Shown here: piece by piece, positions 59,380-64,000 of the stretch
How the letters are laid out: the number at the start of each line of letters is the position of its first letter
Position numbering within the stretch: the stretch's first letter is position 1
Made by a program: the position numbers and the translations under genes
Assembly (NCBI RefSeq): GCF_014137975.1
Contig: NZ_JACGWZ010000009.1
Location: 1 to 64,000, forward strand
DNA: 64,000 nt
Direction: 5' to 3'
DNA from: Halosaccharopolyspora lacisalsi
GTDB lineage: Bacteria > Actinomycetota > Actinomycetes > Mycobacteriales > Pseudonocardiaceae
The notes under the pieces: generated by a model
The model's input: the letters and a program-made list of their open reading frames with translations, nothing else
Database searches by the model: none
Told to the model about the DNA's origin: nothing

Positions 59380-60105
59380 ATGAGCGAAATCACTCGGCGT
59401 GAACGAATGCGCGTCGAGACCGACCTGGAGATCCGCCAGCACGCGCGGAGGCTGCTCGTCGCGGAGGGCCGGGAGGCCGTAACCCTGCGCGCCATCGCCC
59501 GTGAGCTCGGCATCACCGCCCCGGCGCTGTATCGCTACTACGATTCGCGCGAGGACATGCTGCGGCAGCTGTGCGTCGACATCTGCGACGATCTCGCCGA
59601 CGAGCTCAACCGGGCCCTCGAAGAGGTCGGCGAGGACGACTACCGGGAGAAGCTGTTCACGGTCTGCCGCGGGTTCCGGCGGTGGGCGCTGGGACATCCG
59701 CGCGAGTTCACGCTGGTCTTCGCCTCACCCGCCGACGAGACCGGCACCGACACCGGCGAGCCCGCGCAGGACCAGTTGGGCAGCGTGTTCCTGCGCGTCA
59801 TCGGGCCGCTGATGAGCGAGGGCGCCACTCAGGTCGTCAACGAGGGGGCGCCCTCGGACCTGCACAACGACCTCGCGCCCAACCAGGAGGCGCTGGCCGC
59901 CGCGTTCACGATCAAGGGCATCGAGGTTCCGGAGGAGGCCACCGGGCCGCACGCGGTGTACTTCCTGCTGCGGTGGTGGATCAGGATCTACGGCCACGTG
60001 GCGCTGGAGGTGTTCCGGCGCTTTCCGTTCGACGTCGCCCACGCCGACCGCCTCTTCGAGTCCCTGCTCACCGAACTGACCCAGGACGTCGGTCTGGACG
60101 GGTGA
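59380..60105 (+). CDS. TetR-family regulator (WHG-type C-terminal domain)
   Basis: This 241-residue protein starts at ATG 59380 (GGAG upstream); in-frame ATGs at 59326 and 59365 are less likely. The helix-turn-helix, residues about 14-60, is IRQHARRLLVAEGREAVTLRAIARELGITAPALYRYYDSREDML. The C-terminal domain has FRRWALGHPREFTLVFASP, characteristic of the TetR_C_13/WHG group, and LRRWIRIYGHVALEVFRRFP-like ILRWWIRIYGHVALEVF. Divergent from the MMPL exporter, it is most likely its repressor, acting at 59303-59319. Confidence 0.9.
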   Translation: MSEITRRERMRVETDLEIRQHARRLLVAEGREAVTLRAIARELGITAPALYRYYDSREDMLRQLCVDICDDLADELNRALEEVGEDDYREKLFTVCRGFRRWALGHPREFTLVFASPADETGTDTGEPAQDQLGSVFLRVIGPLMSEGATQVVNEGAPSDLHNDLAPNQEALAAAFTIKGIEVPEEATGPHAVYFLLRWWIRIYGHVALEVFRRFPFDVAHADRLFESLLTELTQDVGLDG

Positions 60106-60166
60106 CCGACCGGGCGGCGATCGAAAACCGCCGACGACACCGATCGTCCCTTGTGCACTCCGGTAC

Positions 60167-60634
60167 GTGAATGATTTTTTAGAATCTCCCGAGCTGCGCA
60201 TCGCCGATGCCGACCGGAACGAGGCGCAACGCCTGCTGAGCGAGCACCTCGCGGCGGGACGACTGACTTCCGGGGAACACGAGGAGCGCGCTTCGCGGGC
60301 GTCCCAGGCGCGGACTCGGGAGGAGATTCAGACCCTGTTCGGGGACCTGCCGAACCCGCAGTCCCGATTCGACGGAGCCGCACCGCAGGCCGCCGCTCCC
60401 ACTCGTCGACAACAAGCGGCGTGGTTTCCGGAGCCGGGAGTCGACTTCGGCACGACCCCGACGTCCCGGCGGCTGTGGTACGCGATCACCGCCGTCGTCC
60501 TTCCGTGCGCGCTACTCGGAGCCGCCACGGGGCTCACACCGTCAGCGGGAAACCCGTTAGTCCTTCTCGCCGCCCTGGTGCTCTTCGCGGTGCTCTACGT
60601 ACTCCTGGTCGTCAGCGACCGCACCGCCAAGTGA
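60167..60634 (+). CDS. DUF1707 protein with two membrane helices
   Basis: This 155-residue protein starts at GTG 60167. DUF1707 is at residues about 8-60: LRIADADRNEAQRLLSEHLAAGRLTSGEHEERASRASQARTREEIQTLFGDLP. This module is common in actinobacteria and may bind nucleic acid or other proteins. A linker leads to two transmembrane helices near 107-123 and 129-148. The function is unknown. It lies downstream of the TetR gene with a 61-bp gap. Its 3' end overlaps the antisense tail of the monooxygenase frame. Confidence 0.8.
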   Translation: MNDFLESPELRIADADRNEAQRLLSEHLAAGRLTSGEHEERASRASQARTREEIQTLFGDLPNPQSRFDGAAPQAAAPTRRQQAAWFPEPGVDFGTTPTSRRLWYAITAVVLPCALLGAATGLTPSAGNPLVLLAALVLFAVLYVLLVVSDRTAK

Positions 60635-62844
60635 TCGCGAGCACCGACCGCGCACGGCCCACCCGTCGTAGTCCCCGGCCCGAGCCGGTCCAGGAAGGAC
60701 CCCGCCGCCGCGCGGTCGGGTGCCACGGCCACCTCTGCACGTGGACGTGAGGCTCTCGCTCCGGAAGCCCCATCAGCATGAAAGCCCCGTCCAAAGCAGG
60801 ACGAGCACCGCCGGCAAGCGGTATGCCCCGAATCGGTCACGGTCGGTCGACGGCCGGCCCACAGCAAATGATCAAGTTGTTCACGCCGTGCCGAACGCCC
60901 GCCGACAACCCGGTGCAGTACCGACTCGTCGATGAGGGGACGAGTCCCCGACGCCTTCGACCGTCTCGGTCCGGTCGCCAGACGCGGAACGTCGGGGTGA
61001 GGCGACCCGCCCGCGCCCTGGCCCTGTGTCCGCCGGCCTCCCGAACGTCTCGGTGTCGCGACCGGACGACGAGCTGCCGGGTCACGCCACCGCTTCAGCA
61101 GCTCGTGGAAGGCGGGGGCGCCGTGAGGGTAGGCGTGTGCGCTGTTCGGCCGGCCCAGTCCCTCGCGGTTGTAGTACCCGGGGGTGCACTCGGCGTGGAA
61201 CCACTCGTGGTCGGGGGCGTCCTCGGCCATGACGGCGAGCCAGGCGTCCTCGGCCTCGCGGGACGGTTCGATGAGGGCGTCCTCCGCTTCGGCGGCCGCG
61301 ACGAGGGCGGCCGCATGGACGGCCTGCTCGTCGAGGACGTGCGTGAAGTTGACGCTGCTGGCGTTGTGCAGGGAACCCATCTGGATCAGGTTCGGGAAGC
61401 CGTTGCTGGTGAAGCCGTGGAGGGTTCGCGGGCCCTCCCGCGCCCAGAGGTCCAGCAGTCCGGTGCCGCCCCGGCCGCGGACGGGGAGCTTGCCGGATTG
61501 GATACCGGAGACTCCGACGGAGAATCCCGTGGCGAAGATCAGGCAGTCGAGTTCGTACGCGACGTCGCCGCCGACCACACCGTGCTCGGTGATGCGCTCG
61601 ATGCCGTGGGTGTCCGCGGTATCGATCAGCGAGACGTTGTCGCGGTTGAACGCCGAGTAGTACTCGTCGGAGAAGGTGGGGCGCTTGCAGGCGTACCGGT
61701 ACCAGGGCTTGAGCTTCTCCGCCGTCTCCGGGTCGGTGACGGTCCGCTCGACGCGGGCGCGCAGCTCGTTCATCTTCGCGGCGTCGGCCACCTCGTAGGC
61801 GGCTTCGAAGTCCGGTCCCCCGTCCGGGCGGTGGAAGCTCGGCAGGAGCTTTTCCAAAAGCCCCGCCGAAGAGGTCCAGCGGTCCGCCACGAGGTCCCGG
61901 TCGACCGTCTTCTCGCCGGAGACGATGCGGAGGAAGTTCTCGCGACGCTCGCGGGCCCAGCCGTCGTGGTCGGCACCGACGTCTTCCGCGGTGGTGCGGC
62001 GGTTGGCGCGCACGTCCACGGTGGAGGGGGTGCGCTGGAAGGCGTAGACGTGCTGGGCGTCCTCGGCCAGCATCGGAACGGCCTGAACGCCGGTGGCGCC
62101 GGTGCCGACGACGCCCACGCGCTTGTCGGCGAGGCCGGTCATGCCGCCGTCCGGGGTGCCGCCGGTGTAACCGTAGTCCCAGCGCGACGTGTGGAAGGTG
62201 TGGCCCCGGAAGGTCTCGACGCCGGGTATCCCGGGCAGCTTCGGCTCGGACAGGGTGCCGGTGGCGGTGACGACGTACGTGGCGTGGAAGGCGTCGCCGC
62301 GGTCTGTGGCCACGATCCACTTCTCGGATGCTTCGTCCCAGGTGAGCGAGGTCGCCGCGGTGGAGAACAGAGCGTTCGGACAGAGGTCGAACGTCCGCGC
62401 GATGCGCATCGCGTGTTGGCGGATCTCTTCGCCGGGGGAGTACTTCCACTTCGGCACGTACCCGGTCTCGTCGAGCATCGGCAGGTAGACGTGCGACTCG
62501 ATGTCGCAGTGGATGCCCGGGTAGCGATTCCAGTACCAGGTGCCCCCGAAGTCACCGCCCTTCTCGACGACCCGGACGCGCTCCACGCCCTGCTGCCGCA
62601 TCCGCGCCCCGGCGAGTATGCCGCCGAACCCGCCACCGACCACGGCGACGTCGACGGCGTCGTGCATCGATTCGCGCTCGGCCACTTCGCCGACGTACGG
62701 GTCGGCGGCGTAGTAGCCGAATTCGGCGTCGGTGGCGTGATACTGGCGGGCGCCGTCGGACCGTACGCGGCGCTCACGTTCGAGGTGGTAGCGCCGCCTC
62801 AGCGCGGCGAGTTCGTCGGGGGTCGGTGGTTGAGCGGTCGTCAT
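60595..62844 (-). CDS. Baeyer-Villiger monooxygenase with aberrant C-terminal read-through
   Basis: The frame encodes 749 residues from ATG 62844 (AGGAG upstream). Residues 1 to about 589 are a cyclododecanone/acetone-type BVMO: first Rossmann VAVVGGGFGGILAG near 67, GGDFGGTWYWNRYPGIHCDIESHVYLP near 90, the BVMO fingerprint FRGHTFHTSRWDY near 211, second Rossmann VGVVGTGATGVQ near 238, and ending HELLKRWRD. It inserts oxygen beside a ketone using FAD and NADPH. The family's normal stop is missing: about 160 unrelated Arg/Pro-rich residues follow, encoded by the remains of a DUF5753 regulator gene. The enzyme core looks intact; whether the tail is made or harmful is unknown. Confidence 0.85.
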   Translation of the reverse strand: MTTAQPPTPDELAALRRRYHLERERRVRSDGARQYHATDAEFGYYAADPYVGEVAERESMHDAVDVAVVGGGFGGILAGARMRQQGVERVRVVEKGGDFGGTWYWNRYPGIHCDIESHVYLPMLDETGYVPKWKYSPGEEIRQHAMRIARTFDLCPNALFSTAATSLTWDEASEKWIVATDRGDAFHATYVVTATGTLSEPKLPGIPGVETFRGHTFHTSRWDYGYTGGTPDGGMTGLADKRVGVVGTGATGVQAVPMLAEDAQHVYAFQRTPSTVDVRANRRTTAEDVGADHDGWARERRENFLRIVSGEKTVDRDLVADRWTSSAGLLEKLLPSFHRPDGGPDFEAAYEVADAAKMNELRARVERTVTDPETAEKLKPWYRYACKRPTFSDEYYSAFNRDNVSLIDTADTHGIERITEHGVVGGDVAYELDCLIFATGFSVGVSGIQSGKLPVRGRGGTGLLDLWAREGPRTLHGFTSNGFPNLIQMGSLHNASSVNFTHVLDEQAVHAAALVAAAEAEDALIEPSREAEDAWLAVMAEDAPDHEWFHAECTPGYYNREGLGRPNSAHAYPHGAPAFHELLKRWRDPAARRPVATPRRSGGRRTQGQGAGGSPHPDVPRLATGPRRSKASGTRPLIDESVLHRVVGGRSARREQLDHLLWAGRRPTVTDSGHTACRRCSSCFGRGFHADGASGARASRPRAEVAVAPDRAAAGSFLDRLGPGTTTGGPCAVGARDHLAVRSLTTRST
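60640..60945 (-). pseudogene. Remnant of an XRE/DUF5753-type regulator
   Basis: In the monooxygenase frame 60830-60945 encodes TRPLIDESVLHRVVGGRSARREQLDHLL, a clear DUF5753 segment. In the next frame 60726-60830 encodes IRGIPLAGGARPALDGAFMLMGLPEREPHVHVQR, the following DUF5753 segment. One frameshift near GTGACCGATTCGG separates them. The helix-turn-helix half is absent and replaced by the monooxygenase 3' end, which suggests a deletion. Confidence 0.65.
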
Positions 62845-62906
62845 GCGGGGCCTCACTCCTGCCGGTCGGCCGCCCCGAGGTGAGCGGCGTCCGCTACGAT
62901 AACAAC

Positions 62907-62928
62907 AACCGGACAAGGTTGTCCGGTT
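62907..62928. promoter_or_regulatory. Perfect palindromic operator between BVMO and lipoprotein genes
   Basis: AACCGGACAA, GG, TTGTCCGGTT: 10-bp perfect arms with a 2-bp centre. It is 63 bp before the monooxygenase ATG and 112 bp before the lipoprotein ATG. The size fits a TetR- or MarR-type dimer. No matching regulator gene is intact nearby. Confidence 0.75.
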
Positions 62929-63039
62929 TCGTCGCGAGTGAAATGTGCCATTCGTGCGGACCCTTCCGCGCTCCTGCACGGACCACGCGAATCTCTCGGC
63001 CGGCAGCACCCCACACAGCAGAGAGGAACAGCGATCCCC

Positions 63040-64000
63040 ATGCGACGCCCCCCCCCCGGTCCGATCCCTCGCCGCGCTCGCCACCGTCGGCGCGTTGGCC
63101 CTCACCGGATGCAGTACGGGCACGGGCGAGGTCGCCGGTGACAAGGCGGTCGCCACCGGCGCGGGCAGGACCATCCGCGCCCACGAGGTCATGCAGTTGA
63201 CGGAGACGCACGACAAGACCGGGATGACCCTGCTCGAGGGGCCGACCTTCGGCGAGAACGGCGGCCTGTTCGTCGTCGACGCCACCGCACCCGCGGGCGA
63301 GCCGAAGGTGATGCGCGTCGACGTGGAGAAGGGGACTTCACGGCCGGTCCACACGGATGACCGAGGGGCTTACACCTCGGCGCAGTTCAGTCCGCACGAC
63401 GGACGGCTCTATCTGACCGACTACGCCCACGGCGAGGTCGTGAGTCTGGCCCCGGACGGCAGCGATCCGCGGACCTTCTTCTCCGGCGAGGTCGTCGGAG
63501 CGCGGATGCACCCCGACGACATCGCCTTCGACGAGCGGGGCGACTTGTACGTCAGCGACTCACGCGGCCTGTCCGAGGGCGATGCGCACGGCCGGGTGGT
63601 GCGCATCGAGCGCGACGGCGAGAAGGCCACCGTCCTCGCCGACAAGCTGGCCGCGACGAACGGGATCTCGTTCGACGCGGACTACCGCGGGCTCTGGATC
63701 AGCGAGCTCACGCGGAACCGGATCTCCTACCTGCGCCTCGACGAGATGGGAGGGGCGGCTTCCCACCACACCGCCGTCCGCGTCGACGGCGGGATCGCCC
63801 GGACCGACTCGATCGCCGTGGACGCGGACGGCAACCTCTACCAGGCACTGCACGGCCGACCCGCGATGGCCGTCTACGACCGGCACGGCGAGCGCCTGGC
63901 GACGGTCGAGGTCCCCGCCCGGACCGAGGGCCTCGAGTCGGCGACGAACGTGGCGATCACCCCCGGCGGGACCACGGCGTACGTGACCGTCAGCGGGCCC
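63040..64000 (+). CDS. SMP-30/gluconolactonase-like lipoprotein, out of frame with its start at a C10 tract (continues past window)
   Basis: ATG 63040 has AGAGGAAC upstream and codes MRRPPP. The next bases are a run of ten C. With nine (or twelve) C the frame would continue as VRSLAALATVGALALTGCSTG, a lipoprotein signal peptide with lipobox LTGC. It then enters a beta-propeller of the SMP-30/gluconolactonase/LRE type: GPTFGENGGLFVVD near residue 70, RMHPDDIAFDERGDLYVSDSRG near 155, TNGISFDADYRGLWISE near 205, TDSIAVDADGNLYQALHG near 255. As written, the start and body are in different frames. The cause is either a sequencing error or slipped-strand phase variation. The gene is divergent from the monooxygenase and may act in the same catabolic route (lactone hydrolysis). 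Confidence 0.75.
63048..63057 (+). repeat. C10 homopolymer in the lipoprotein signal peptide
   Basis: Ten consecutive C, the longest homopolymer I noticed in the window, directly after ATGCGACG. A change of one C restores the frame. Confidence 0.9.

Noticed and set aside
62845-63354. 170-residue N-terminal extension of the monooxygenase
   Set aside because: It would overlap the operator and the divergent lipoprotein start. ATG 62844 has a ribosome site and is where homology begins.
1-64000. tRNA, rRNA, IS elements or integrase genes
   Set aside because: I looked for conserved tRNA arms, rRNA motifs, DDE transposase and tyrosine recombinase motifs and saw none; the BRO gene is the only clear phage-derived gene.

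Overview
The window is high-GC DNA of an actinomycete, most likely a Pseudonocardiales member (Actinopolyspora/Saccharopolyspora-like; this placement is an inference). The evidence is gene content (three-part PurS/PurQ/PurL, GTP-type PEPCK, MacS/MacR-like two-component pair, GrpE-like plus twin dynamin cluster, DUF1707, DUF4232, MMPL, mycoredoxin-like protein), frequent GTG starts and actinobacterial-type TTGTCCACA DnaA-box words. No rRNA, tRNA, CRISPR array or intact transposon was found.

Positions 1-20196 form one giant inverted repeat. A left arm (1-9696) is repeated in reverse complement as a right arm (10506-20196) around an 809-bp loop. The arms look identical except for a cluster of mostly one-base indels at about 480-950 of the left arm, which break the left copy of a sigma-factor gene. 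The right arm runs on into single-copy sequence and the loop cuts a TetR gene at the fold point, so the left arm is probably a fold-back assembly or read artefact at a contig end, although a real palindromic duplication cannot be excluded. Each arm carries: SigE-family sigma factor with a partner membrane protein, purB, a TerC-family gene behind a probable Mn2+ (yybP-ykoY) riboswitch, a DUF385-like protein, pobA, a TenA-family gene, purC, a DUF2334 deacetylase and a secreted Asp/Arg hexapeptide-repeat protein. The loop holds a metallo-beta-lactamase-fold gene.

20.2-31.5 kb: a Gdx/SugE-type SMR exporter with a TetR regulator, a second sigma factor/membrane protein pair, threonine aldolase, a Zn alcohol dehydrogenase, a 756-residue beta-helix membrane protein, a lone phage-type BRO antirepressor gene with a perfect 31-bp palindrome and a cluster of DnaA-box-like words, a secreted DUF4232 protein and pckG.

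31.7-41.6 kb: a calcium-loop repeat protein, an overlapping operon of two dynamin-like GTPases with a GrpE-like protein between them, the overlapping purS-purQ-purL operon, an intergenic fold-back element and a secreted GH25 muramidase.

41.6-54 kb: three diguanylate cyclase-type genes (one with EAL), a GT87 mannosyltransferase-like gene, two Pro-rich secreted proteins of unknown function, an AI-2E family transporter and MacS/MacR. 54-64 kb: ptsI, a small membrane protein with a possible MacR site, a CPFC glutaredoxin, an MMPL exporter divergent from its likely TetR regulator, a DUF1707 protein, a Baeyer-Villiger monooxygenase whose frame runs into the remains of a DUF5753 regulator, and a lipoprotein gene whose signal peptide is put out of frame by a C10 tract.
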